Source: RGIG464 sp045599585 (GTDB lineage Bacteria; Myxococcota_A; Bradymonadia; UBA4248). From it: a stretch of 12,048 nucleotides of DNA. A program made the position numbers and the translations under genes. Under the pieces are notes generated by a model. The model ran no database searches, was not told where the DNA came from, and saw only the letters and a program-made list of their open reading frames with translations. Shown here in pieces: positions 1-7,234 of the stretch. Each line of letters opens with the position of its first letter. Within the stretch, counting starts at the first letter, position 1. The stretch covers positions 1-12,048 of the forward strand of contig JAZRWH010000138.1 in assembly GCA_045599585.1 (NCBI GenBank), read 5' to 3'.

Positions 1-20
1 CCCAGCTGAGCTATAGCCCC
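1..20 (-). tRNA. tRNA-Ala, 5' end only (cut by window edge)
   Basis: The reverse complement of these 20 bases is identical to the first 20 bases of the complete tRNA-Ala at 43-115 (acceptor strand and most of the D arm). It starts 22 bases after that gene ends, in the same orientation, so this is the second tRNA of a tandem pair on the minus strand. The anticodon lies outside the window; alanine is inferred from the identity with its neighbour. Confidence 0.8.
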
Positions 21-42
21 AAAAGAAGGTATGAAAAAAGAG

Positions 43-115
43 TGGAGCTAAACGGGATCGAACCGTTGACCTCTTGACTGCCAGTCAAGCGCTCTCCCAG
101 CTGAGCTATAGCCCC
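43..115 (-). tRNA. tRNA-Ala (anticodon GGC)
   Basis: Read on the minus strand this 73-base gene folds as a normal cloverleaf. The acceptor stem is GGGGCTA with TAGCTCC and includes the G3-U70 wobble that is the alanine identity element. The D arm carries the usual AGCTCAG start, the anticodon stem is CTTGA with TCAAG around the loop CTGGCAG (anticodon GGC), and the T loop is GGTTCGATCCC-like. The discriminator is A. The next bases are CTC rather than CCA, so the 3' CCA is not encoded and must be added by nucleotidyltransferase. It decodes GCC and GCU alanine codons. Confidence 0.95.
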
Positions 116-170
116 AAAGTTTTCTACCACTTTGGTGTTCCGGTTTGGTCTCCGTTTCGGAACGTCGCGC

Positions 171-199
171 CTTATACGCGGATTAATCTATGTTGGCAA
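171..199 (-). promoter_or_regulatory. Promoter of the tRNA-Ala operon
   Basis: On the minus strand a -35 box TTGCCA (194-199) is separated by exactly 17 bases from a -10 box TATAAG (171-176). The -10 is followed by a GC-rich discriminator (GCGCGACG), the arrangement typical of stable-RNA promoters under stringent control. Transcription would start around 164 and run into the tRNA 5' end at 115, leaving a leader of roughly 50 bases. The assignment rests on consensus match and position. Confidence 0.7.
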
Positions 200-365
200 G
201 AACTTTTTTTACTTCGCCCCATTTTTTTTTAAGCTCAGTCGGAGCATATGTCATAAAAGAGAACTGGTGAGCGTGTGAACGCGTAGCGTTCGAAACGCGT
301 CCCCTCCCTTCGTACTTTTGTCTGCACGCAGAAGGCGCACAGACTCTTGGCTGAGCCGTAACTTC
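200..365. other. Intergenic region between the tRNA promoter and the kinase 3' end
   Basis: No gene is seen. The region has homopolymer T runs (about 204-211 and 224-232) and one perfect hairpin, GAACGC-gta-GCGTTC at 277-291. The hairpin has no T tract on either side in the right place, so it is not a convincing terminator for the kinase gene that ends at 366. A hairpin with the same arms and a different triloop occurs at 11781-11795. Confidence 0.5.
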
Positions 366-2483
366 CTAAGTTAAGAAATACAAAATCATAAATACAAGGA
401 AGCCAATCCAACCTATGATTCCAAAAGCGCCTAAAATGAGCGCTGTTGTGGAGCGTCTCGTCGTTGAGGCTGTGTTTTTTTCATCTTTTTGTTTGAGTGA
501 TGTTGTGGATTGGACAGGGATGCTGCTAAATCCGCCTGAGGTCAGTGTCGAAAGCTTGACCTTGGATGTCTCTGGAAGCGGCTCTGATAATACCGAAACT
601 GGATCGGTCAGCGTCTTGATGTGTCTTAAAGCGTCGCAAAATTCTCCGGCATCTTTGTAACGATCTTTGGGCGATTTTGCCGTTGCTTTGGTGATGACTG
701 CGCCTATTGCAGTACCTTCCCAACGCGGTGGAAGAATGAGCGGTTCGTGAATCTGGCGGAAAGCTAATTCAAGTGCCGTGTTCCCTTGTACAGCTGGATG
801 ACCTGTAATGAGCTCAATCAGCATGAGTCCTGCTGCATAAACATCTGTCCAAGGACCAGGTACGCCTGTTTGAAGTTGTTCTGGAGCCATGTATTGCGGC
901 GTTCCGTAAACGCGTTTGGAATCGTCTACACATGTCAGTTCCTGAACGGATGCATCTTCATCCGCACCAAGCGCTTTCGCTAAACCAAAATCTAAAATAA
1001 CAACGAGACCGTCAAAACCACTCTTGTCAGTGATCATGATGTTGGCTGGCTTCAGATCGCGGTGAATCAGTTTGAGTTGATGGGCGTCCTGCAGACCACA
1101 TAAAATCTGCTCCATGATCTCTTTTGCTTCAAAAAAAGTCAGGCGGCGTTCTCCCATGATCTTTTCGAGGTTCTTGCCTTTGACCAGCTCCATCGTCATC
1201 CACAAAATACCCTGCGATAGCGTACCTGAACTATAAAGACGAACGATGTTTGGATGCTCTAGTCTCGAAACACAGTCGACCTCGCGCTTAAAACGTTTGT
1301 CGATGTTGTTGACGTCCTGTTTGGCAGACGGAAGAATCAGTTTAAGCGCTTCTTCTCGGCCTAAAGTCAGGTTCTTAACGCGGTAAACAGCACCAAATCC
1401 ACCTTGGCCCAACAGGGCTTCAATCTGATAGTTCGCTACCGTATCGCCGATCTTGGGCAGTTCGTACTTCGAAGCGTTTTCCCAACGGCTGATGGCGCGC
1501 TCGAAAAATAACGACTTCTTAAAACCTTCTTCTTCGTACGTTGAAATAGCATCCAACTCTGAAGAACGAATGATATCGTCGTCCTCCTGAATGATCGGAC
1601 GATTAACGCGCTGCATCGATGGCTGAGAATTGATCGAAATGCTGGAAACAGGTTTAACAGAAGGCGATACGTGAATGCTATCCTCGTCATCGTCTTTGCT
1701 TTCACCTTCATCAAACTCAATGATTGGTTTGGCTGGAGAAGACATGTTATTGATTTTTTCATCAATATCGTCCGTCCCAAAATCAAATGCCATCGTTTTG
1801 CATTCGCCAATATTGGGCGGCACATAATCATCATCCAGCATTTCAAATGTCATGGTCTTGCACTCGCCGATCGCCGTGACTATCGGGTTGTCATCAAAAT
1901 CTTCATTGGATGTAGACGCTTTTTCTGCACGCTCTTTTTCGAAGGACGGCAGTTCTCCACCCAGATCTTCTTCGGTGAGGGCTGCAATATCTACCGTAGA
2001 ATCTTTGCTGATGCTGTCGTCTTCTTTTTCGGGCGCTGTCGTTTGATTCGACACCGCAACATCCTTCGAATCTTCAACGTCTTTTGATTTCGGTTGCTCT
2101 TCGACTGCATTTAGCTCGGGCGCAGCTTCGGCCTCTTTTGGCTCAGGCGCCTTTTCGATAGTCTCTGGCTCAGGCGCAGCTTCGACCTCTTTTGGCTCAG
2201 GCGCCTTTTCGATATCCTTGGGAATAAGTGGTTTCGGGGCCGGCGGAACGCTGAGGGATGAAACTTTTTTGATCCCCGGTAAGGGCGGAATGCCAAGACG
2301 CGTATCTTTGTTGTTGAGGGTAAGCTTTAAGGGCGTGACCGCTGGTTTGACGTCGCCATTGACTGCATGTCCTTTGTCGGCAGCAGATTCAAGTTTCTGG
2401 GCGTTCGTTCCCGTCGTTTCTTCCTTCTGTATCGCTTCGTTTGAAGTCTTTTCGGACGCTTTTCCAGTATCGTTGTCGGCCAT
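366..2483 (-). CDS. Tail-anchored serine/threonine protein kinase
   Basis: A 705-residue Hanks-type kinase predicted to phosphorylate Ser/Thr on unknown partners. The kinase domain is about residues 346-622: glycine loop G359-Q-G-G-F-G364, ATP lysine K381, helix-C glutamate E401, catalytic HRDLKPAN with D476, K478 and N481, DFG at 498-500, and GTPQYMAPE at 527-535. All catalytic residues are present, so it should be active. Residues 1-340 are acidic, Pro/Glu/Ser-rich and probably disordered, with an 18-residue duplication (91-126) and two copies of IGECKTM (205-211 and 225-231). A hydrophobic helix at about 681-703 ends two residues before the stop, so the kinase is probably cytoplasmic and tail-anchored. 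No PASTA or other sensor domain is visible. The ATG at 2483 has an AAGGAAA ribosome site. It is a monocistronic-looking gene, more than 360 bp from prmC. Substrate and stimulus cannot be read from the sequence. Confidence 0.95.
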   Translation of the reverse strand: MADNDTGKASEKTSNEAIQKEETTGTNAQKLESAADKGHAVNGDVKPAVTPLKLTLNNKDTRLGIPPLPGIKKVSSLSVPPAPKPLIPKDIEKAPEPKEVEAAPEPETIEKAPEPKEAEAAPELNAVEEQPKSKDVEDSKDVAVSNQTTAPEKEDDSISKDSTVDIAALTEEDLGGELPSFEKERAEKASTSNEDFDDNPIVTAIGECKTMTFEMLDDDYVPPNIGECKTMAFDFGTDDIDEKINNMSSPAKPIIEFDEGESKDDDEDSIHVSPSVKPVSSISINSQPSMQRVNRPIIQEDDDIIRSSELDAISTYEEEGFKKSLFFERAISRWENASKYELPKIGDTVANYQIEALLGQGGFGAVYRVKNLTLGREEALKLILPSAKQDVNNIDKRFKREVDCVSRLEHPNIVRLYSSGTLSQGILWMTMELVKGKNLEKIMGERRLTFFEAKEIMEQILCGLQDAHQLKLIHRDLKPANIMITDKSGFDGLVVILDFGLAKALGADEDASVQELTCVDDSKRVYGTPQYMAPEQLQTGVPGPWTDVYAAGLMLIELITGHPAVQGNTALELAFRQIHEPLILPPRWEGTAIGAVITKATAKSPKDRYKDAGEFCDALRHIKTLTDPVSVLSEPLPETSKVKLSTLTSGGFSSIPVQSTTSLKQKDEKNTASTTRRSTTALILGAFGIIGWIGFLVFMILYFLT
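2106..2213 (-). repeat. Two 54-bp tandem repeats inside the kinase gene
   Basis: Codons 91-108 and 109-126 encode two near-identical 18-residue units that start IEKAPEPKE. The DNA is also nearly identical between units, suggesting recent duplication by slippage. The unit is acidic and proline-rich and lies in the predicted disordered N-terminus, so length variation here would probably be tolerated. Confidence 0.8.
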
Positions 2484-2560
2484 TTGCTTTTCCTTGTTTG
2501 GCGAAAACTCGTAGATCTTAAACTTTCATTCCCATTTTCTTATCATGGGGCGTTTCTTTC

Positions 2561-2577
2561 TAAACTAATTAAGTTTA
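2561..2577. promoter_or_regulatory. 17-bp dyad upstream of the kinase gene
   Basis: TAAACT-AATTA-AGTTTA is a perfect 6-bp inverted repeat with a 5-bp centre, about 80 bases upstream of the kinase start. AT-rich symmetry at this distance suits an operator or promoter-proximal binding site. I could not assign confident -10 and -35 boxes around it, so the role is inferred from symmetry and position only. Confidence 0.35.
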
Positions 2578-2715
2578 CTTCATTTTTGCCTAAAATGACA
2601 AATAGTCTAACGCGTATCATTAAGAACTTTCTTGAGCGTTTGATTGGCTGAATGTCGCGTCAAAATACCAAAACAAAGACGTCGTGTTGCCTTGATTCAA
2701 ACGTTTTTATAATGT

Positions 2716-2830
2716 GGGGGATGTGTCCCCCTGAGCGTCTATCGCCTTAAAAAAGGAGGAACACTTTTGCTCTCAAAACTGTCCCCCCTTTTTCAAGGCG
2801 ATACGCCGCTACCCCCTCTGCCTGCGGCGC
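2716..2830 (+). repeat. Structured intergenic repeat, copy 1
   Basis: The element starts with a small hairpin GGGGGA-tgtg-TCCCCC (2716-2731). Next comes a long stem with arms 2740-2763 and 2780-2803 (24 positions, 21 paired, three A-C mismatches). That stem is topped by TTTTG-CTCT-CAAAA, and the element ends with CGCCGC...GCGGCG. The outer ends match copy 2 at 5483-5604 almost base for base, while the stem arms differ in sequence but stay complementary. It lies 19 bases beyond the prmC stop. The strand given is the orientation that starts with the G5/C5 hairpin; copy 2 is inverted relative to it. It may be a REP- or MITE-like DNA element or a structured RNA. Confidence 0.75.
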
Positions 2831-2849
2831 ATTTTTGCTGATGTTCACT

Positions 2850-4010
2850 TTATGGCCTTCGGCCAAGAACGATTCTCGGTAATCCTGCATAATCCGGTTT
2901 GACAACGATCGATTCAAACCCCGCTCTTTTAAAAATTTCTGATACCGCTTCGCCTTGCGTAAAACCAATTTCTACAGCCAAAATGCCGCCTTGCGTTAAG
3001 GCCGCAAAACTCTGAGGCACGAGTCGCTCATAAATCGAAAGACCGTTGTTTTCGGCTATTAGAGCGAGTTGCGGTTCATGCTGAACTTCGGGCGATACGT
3101 TTGCATACTCCGCTTGCGAAACGTAAGGCGGATTGGAAACAATCACGTCGTATTTTGTATGAAGTTCATTTAATAAATCGCTTTGTATAAATTGTATTTT
3201 GTCAAAACCAAGCTTTTTGGCATTCGATTTTGCAACCGCCAGCGCAGCTGCCGAAATGTCTACAGCCGAAATTTCTGCGTTTCTGTCATTAAGTTCACTG
3301 GCCAAAGCAATAGCGATCGCCCCGGTTCCCGTACCGATGTCGACGATTTTCAGCGCTGGAAGAGAGGCGTCTTTGGGCTGTACTTCGACTTCAGCTTCAC
3401 TTGGCGTCGTTGTTTCTTCTTTCTCAACGTCTGCATAGATGTCGCGTTGAGCTAAGGGGTTGCCTTGATCATCAACTTCGGGAATTGCTTCGCGTCGTGT
3501 TTCTTGGTCTTGTGAAAGCTCTGGAGCTGAATCTTGATCGGCCCAAAGTTCAACGTACGAAGCAAGCCTTTCGTCAGGCAGTGCCTCGCGCGTTACGTCT
3601 TCGGTAGATGCCGATACTGCTGGAATGTCCAAAATTTCAGGTGCCTGAACCTCGGTGGGCGTACGTGTCTTGATCGCCTCAAGAACTGCTTCAACAAGGC
3701 ATTCCGTGTCTGGCCGCGGAATCAGCGTATCAGGCGTGACATCGAATTCCATCGACCAAAATTCGCGGTGGCCCAAAATATAGGCTATGGGCTCGCGATT
3801 CTTTGCGCGTCGCAGAATGCGCGTTTTGTATTGCGCGAGGTTTTCGGGCGTGAGTACCTGATCGCCGCAGATGAGAAGCTGGATGCGCTCAACACCTAGC
3901 GTGTCTGCCAATAGAATATCAGCGTCAAGCTGCGGCGTTTCGATGCCATACTTCTTAAAATAATCGCACGACCAACGCCGCATAGCGTCGATTGTCCACG
4001 TATCGGCCAT
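2850..4010 (-). CDS. prmC: Peptide chain release factor N5-glutamine methyltransferase
   Basis: PrmC methylates the glutamine of the GGQ motif in release factors RF1 and RF2 using S-adenosylmethionine. Seen here: an N-terminal helical domain (1-90), the signature TLIPRPDTECLVE (95-107), SAM motif I DIGTGTG (224-230), and the substrate-glutamine motif NPPY (293-296). The C-terminus ends normally at GRRP. At 386 residues it is about 100 longer than the usual 270-290. The extra length is one acidic, Pro/Glu-rich stretch at about 116-218, between the N-terminal domain and motif I, and it is in frame. The start is 2 bases after the miaB stop, and its ribosome site lies within the last miaB codons, so translation is probably coupled. 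The stop sits beside a small hairpin TGGCC-ttc-GGCCA (2853-2865). Confidence 0.95.
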   Translation of the reverse strand: MADTWTIDAMRRWSCDYFKKYGIETPQLDADILLADTLGVERIQLLICGDQVLTPENLAQYKTRILRRAKNREPIAYILGHREFWSMEFDVTPDTLIPRPDTECLVEAVLEAIKTRTPTEVQAPEILDIPAVSASTEDVTREALPDERLASYVELWADQDSAPELSQDQETRREAIPEVDDQGNPLAQRDIYADVEKEETTTPSEAEVEVQPKDASLPALKIVDIGTGTGAIAIALASELNDRNAEISAVDISAAALAVAKSNAKKLGFDKIQFIQSDLLNELHTKYDVIVSNPPYVSQAEYANVSPEVQHEPQLALIAENNGLSIYERLVPQSFAALTQGGILAVEIGFTQGEAVSEIFKRAGFESIVVKPDYAGLPRIVLGRRP

Positions 4011-4012
4011 AC

Positions 4013-5389
4013 TTATTCCTCCGTAGGACCGAGACTGATGCCAACATCAATCGCATTTTCTACGACAGGGTTGCGGCCTTTTTTGAGAATGCTAATCAGC
4101 TTACCTTTGAGTGTCTGGCTCGTTGCTGCTTCGATTTCTACTTCGACCCAATCACCGGGTTCGGCTAATCCGCGCTCGAAGATCGTCGTTTTGAAATCTT
4201 TGGTGTTGCCTACGGCTTGTGTTTCGTCGCGACGTGAATAGCCCTCCACCAAAACTTCTACGCGTTGGCCAATACGTGATTGATAAACCTCTTTGGAGAT
4301 CTGTTGTTGAATGTCGATGAGCTCTGCTAAACGACGCTGTTTGACCTCTTTCGGTATGTCGTCTTTGATCGAACGCGCCGCGATCGATAACGAACGCTCG
4401 GAGTAGGCAAATAAAAAGGCAAACGCGTAACGATTGTCGATAAGCGCTTGTTTGGTCTTTTGATAGTCCTCTTCGGTTTCTCCACAAAAACCAACGATAA
4501 TATCGGTTGAAATGGCAATCTCTGGACATTGGGTACGTAGCTTTTGGACAATTGTCGAATACTCTTCGTACGTATATCTTCGTCTCATGAGATCTAACTG
4601 CGCATCACTCGCGGACTGAAGCGGAAGATGGACGAATTTGGCAACTTTAGGTTCAGTTGCAATGACTTCGATCAGTTCGTCAGAAAAACCACACGGATGC
4701 GGTGACGTGAAGCGGATTTGCTCTATACCTTCGACGCCTGCTACCAATTTGAGCAGTTTGGCAAAGTTAATGTCGCCGTCTTGATAGCTGTTGACGGTTT
4801 GACCCAACAACGTGACGACGGAACAACCATCGGCTGCAACTTTGCGGACTTCTTCGAGAATTTGAGCCGCTGGAATGTTGCGCTCGGCACCACGCGTAAA
4901 GGGAACGATGCAGTACGTGCAGACGTAATTGCAACCGCGTTGGATCGAGATCCACGCTGTTACGCCTTTAGGACGCTTCGACGAACAGCCTGTATAAAGT
5001 TCCGAACGGTCAAATGCCGTACGCACTTCTGCCTGCTTTTTGTGCGCAAGAATGATTTCAGGCAGAGAACGATAGTTGTCGGGGCCAGCTACAAAGTCGA
5101 CGTAGGGCACTTGTTCAATGAGCTTGTCACCAAGGTGTTTGGCCATGCAGCCTACGACGCCAATCATCAGATTGGGTTTGATGCGCTTGAGTGGGAGCAT
5201 GTTCGTCAAACGACCCAAAATACGGGCCTCGGCTTTTTCGCGTACGGCGCAAGTGTTCAGAATGATGACATCGGCTTCTTCGAGCGTACGAGCAATTCCA
5301 AAGCCGGATGCAGATAAAATACCCTGAATGAGTTCAGAGTCGGCTGTATTCATTTGGCAGCCGTATGTTTCAATGAGAATTCTAAGCAT
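4013..5389 (-). CDS. miaB: tRNA-2-methylthio-N6-dimethylallyladenosine synthase MiaB
   Basis: A radical-SAM methylthiotransferase that converts i6A37 to ms2i6A37 in tRNAs reading UNN codons. The 458 residues carry the UPF0004 domain with its [4Fe-4S] cysteines C11, C47 and C81, the radical-SAM CxxxCxxC at C153, C157 and C160, and a C-terminal TRAM domain (about 368-435). The context MxIxTYGCQMN at the start and TRGAER after the radical-SAM cluster is typical of MiaB rather than RimO or MtaB. Small departures: LGQTVNSY in place of the common LGQNVNSY, and SERSLSIAA where most members have an SxRPGTxAA-like loop. The ATG has no obvious Shine-Dalgarno sequence, but the conserved N-terminus supports it. 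It is first in a two-gene unit with prmC; the structured repeat copy 2 lies upstream, between this gene and the PLD gene. Confidence 0.95.
   Translation of the reverse strand: MLRILIETYGCQMNTADSELIQGILSASGFGIARTLEEADVIILNTCAVREKAEARILGRLTNMLPLKRIKPNLMIGVVGCMAKHLGDKLIEQVPYVDFVAGPDNYRSLPEIILAHKKQAEVRTAFDRSELYTGCSSKRPKGVTAWISIQRGCNYVCTYCIVPFTRGAERNIPAAQILEEVRKVAADGCSVVTLLGQTVNSYQDGDINFAKLLKLVAGVEGIEQIRFTSPHPCGFSDELIEVIATEPKVAKFVHLPLQSASDAQLDLMRRRYTYEEYSTIVQKLRTQCPEIAISTDIIVGFCGETEEDYQKTKQALIDNRYAFAFLFAYSERSLSIAARSIKDDIPKEVKQRRLAELIDIQQQISKEVYQSRIGQRVEVLVEGYSRRDETQAVGNTKDFKTTIFERGLAEPGDWVEVEIEAATSQTLKGKLISILKKGRNPVVENAIDVGISLGPTEE
4016..4022 (-). promoter_or_regulatory. Ribosome binding site of prmC within the miaB 3' end
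   Basis: On the minus strand GGAGGAA overlaps the last two sense codons of miaB, 5 bases before the prmC ATG. Its strength and overlap fix the prmC start at 4010 and suggest termination-reinitiation coupling. Confidence 0.8.
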
Positions 5390-5482
5390 AGTGATTGTGT
5401 TGGTTATAAAACGAGGTAATGTCGGTTGTACTCAATCGACAGGGTTAGGTTAAAATCGCGCAAGGGCTTGGTAAGCGCGAGC

Positions 5483-5604
5483 GCGCCGCAGGCGTGAGGG
5501 GGTAGCGGCGTATCAGCTTTGACAATGGAGACAGATTTAAGGCATGCACCGACGTCGATGCGCCATTGGCAATGCTGATAGCCGCTCAGGGGGACACTTC
5601 CCCC
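5483..5604 (-). repeat. Structured intergenic repeat, copy 2
   Basis: Second copy of the element at 2716-2830, in inverted orientation relative to it. On the minus strand it runs from the hairpin GGGGGA-agtg-TCCCCC (5589-5604) through a stem with arms 5563-5580 and 5511-5528 (18 positions, 16 paired) to CGCCGC...GCGGCG. The inner loop contains a further palindrome, CGACGTCG. The first 28 bases match copy 1 at 26 positions, and the far ends match apart from one small insertion. The rest of this 252-bp gap (5390-5641) contains a perfect 12-bp palindrome, TTGAGCGCTCAA (5628-5639), just beyond the PLD stop, and no recognisable gene. Confidence 0.75.
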
Positions 5605-5641
5605 TCTCGCGTGAACAAAGATTAAGCTTGAGCGCTCAAAA

Positions 5642-7021
5642 CTAGCGTACCTTTTTGGGGTAGTTCTTGTTCGGATCGACAGTTTCGACGTACTCGCTCG
5701 TCCAGTAGTGGTTGAAGCTCCCGGTGAGGTCTGCATTGAAGGCGGCGCCATTGACGATGATGCCGACATTGCGTGACGCGTAGAAGTAGTCGCCCGACCA
5801 GTTGCTCGTGCCCAACCACGCTTTGTCATCGTCGACGACGAGGAATTTGGAGTGAATTGTGCGCGAGAAAGAGACGAAGCCTGCAGAATGCTCGGGAACG
5901 GTCAACATTTTGGTCTCAATGTTGGGAATTTGCTGGAGACGCTTGAGGTCTTTCATCTTTTGGACGTTAGCCGTTGACCAGTCAGAGACGAGCATGCGGA
6001 CCGAAACGCCACGTGCTGCTGCTCGCTGAAGCGCTTCATCGAGCTCGGTGAACGTCGTTTTGTCATAATTTACGGTCGAGTAATCGAGAAGCTGGAACGC
6101 GACGCTTTTTTGCGCGTTGTCGATCATGCTGATGATCTTGGGAAGATCCCACATCTCTGCGCAGGGAAGGACGTTTTTGGGGCTTGCGACGGTTTCAACA
6201 GTTATGTTTTGACCGTGGTACGTTGTCGTGACGGGAACGGGGCATGCCGACGGTTCGATGTGGGATTTAAGCGATGTGTCTTGCGCGAGCTTCCAGTCGA
6301 GTTCGTAGATCTTGACGAGTGGATCGACGAGTTCTGGAAGCGCAAGACGTGCACCCATTTCGGATATCTGTTGAAGTGAACGCCAGTCGAAGTTTTGAGA
6401 GCCGAAGAAGGCTGTTTTGCCATCGACGATAAAGAATTTGGAGTGCTGAACACCACCCGAAATCGCATCGTAGTCGATGATACGCATCGTGACGTTGGGA
6501 ATGCTTCGAATGAGGGCGGCTGTTTCGACGTTGTCGTCCTTGTGCATCTTTTTGTCGATGATAAAGCGGATCTGAACACCTCGCGCTGAAGCGGCGCGTA
6601 AAGCTTCGAGAACGCGTTCCATCGAGGACGCTTCGTCGCCATTGGAAGTCGTATAAAACTCGTTGAAGTCGAGGGTTTTCTGCGCTGAATTGATGCCGTC
6701 GAGCCACGCATCTGTGACATCGAGAATGTTGTCGTTGTCTAGCGTCGTCTCTTGAGGCCAAGATTCGTAAAGCATGACGGGCGCGTCGCTGATAGATGGT
6801 ACGGCGACCGACGGTAGAATATAGGCGTTGACCTGAGATGATTCGGCCTGCTCAGGCTGTGCCTGCACGGTGTTGTTTTGGCCTTCAGACTGGGACTTTG
6901 CATCCTGAACGGCCTGCATAACTTGGGCTGTCGTGTCGACGTTTGCGGCGGTTTTAGGTTCGTTGGCTGAACAGGCGCTCGCTGCGAGTGCCAGAGCGAC
7001 TATAGGCAGACTAGGTTTCAT
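5642..7021 (-). CDS. PLD3/4-like phospholipase D-family lipoprotein
   Basis: A 459-residue protein with a lipoprotein-type signal peptide (about 1-16, candidate lipidated C17 in ASAC), a Gln/Ser-rich linker to about residue 65, then two phospholipase D lobes. Both HKD motifs are complete: H193/K195/D200 and H390/K392/D397. The surrounding sequences GSQNFDWRSL (207-216) and GTSNWSGDYF (404-413), and the ESWP near residue 86, resemble the eukaryotic PLD3/PLD4 and poxvirus K4 branch more than the classical bacterial cardiolipin synthases; this is from recognition, not a search. Known members act on phospholipids or as nucleases, so the substrate is open. A periplasmic membrane-anchored location is inferred. 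The ATG at 7021 has GGAGA six bases upstream. It is transcribed divergently from the LpoA-like gene, and a terminator hairpin stands just before its start. Confidence 0.88.
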   Translation of the reverse strand: MKPSLPIVALALAASACSANEPKTAANVDTTAQVMQAVQDAKSQSEGQNNTVQAQPEQAESSQVNAYILPSVAVPSISDAPVMLYESWPQETTLDNDNILDVTDAWLDGINSAQKTLDFNEFYTTSNGDEASSMERVLEALRAASARGVQIRFIIDKKMHKDDNVETAALIRSIPNVTMRIIDYDAISGGVQHSKFFIVDGKTAFFGSQNFDWRSLQQISEMGARLALPELVDPLVKIYELDWKLAQDTSLKSHIEPSACPVPVTTTYHGQNITVETVASPKNVLPCAEMWDLPKIISMIDNAQKSVAFQLLDYSTVNYDKTTFTELDEALQRAAARGVSVRMLVSDWSTANVQKMKDLKRLQQIPNIETKMLTVPEHSAGFVSFSRTIHSKFLVVDDDKAWLGTSNWSGDYFYASRNVGIIVNGAAFNADLTGSFNHYWTSEYVETVDPNKNYPKKVR

Positions 7022-7049
7022 ACTTTCTCCAAATAATGCCCTCAGGGAT

Positions 7050-7077
7050 AAAAAAAAGGTCCTGCTAATACGGACCT
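7050..7077 (-). terminator. Terminator-like hairpin in front of the PLD gene (possible attenuator)
   Basis: On the minus strand, arms AGGTCC (7072-7077) and GGACCT (7057-7062) enclose a 9-base loop and are followed by a run of T residues (7050-7056). The hairpin points towards the PLD gene, whose ATG is only 29 bases further on. No gene upstream needs ending in that direction, so it could be a leader attenuator. Confidence 0.6.
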
Positions 7078-7129
7078 GCTTGCCGTTCTTCTATCGCAAG
7101 GCGCGGTTTTGGTGTAGAAAAAACAGCGG

Positions 7130-7156
7130 CGCATCATTCTGGATGCGTATTTTTTT
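7130..7156 (+). terminator. Terminator-like hairpin in front of the LpoA-like gene
   Basis: CGCATC-attctg-GATGCG (7130-7147) with an extra G-T pair at the base is followed by TA and seven T residues (7150-7156). It points towards the LpoA-like gene at 7235. A promoter could still fit between 7157 and 7220, although I found no strong -35/-10 pair there. Confidence 0.5.
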
Positions 7157-7234
7157 GTGTGTGTGCTCTTCGGGGCTCTTGTTCATAACGAGCGTTGTAT
7201 GTATCTGTGCGCGTTCAGGGAAGGAAGGCGAACA

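Noticed and set aside
277..291. Terminator of the kinase gene
   Set aside because: The hairpin is perfect but no T tract follows it on the minus strand, and it lies 75 bases past the stop.
2716..2830. Simple rho-independent terminator after prmC
   Set aside because: The stems are strong, but no T tract follows on the minus strand and the element recurs inverted elsewhere, so a repeat is the better description.
5404..5829. 141-codon frame across the PLD 3' end and repeat copy 2
   Set aside because: Low-complexity Ser/Thr/Arg composition and overlap with the real PLD frame indicate a shadow ORF.
6202..6761. Two long alternative minus-strand frames within the PLD gene
   Set aside because: Arg/Ser/His-rich shadow translations of a gene with both HKD motifs intact.
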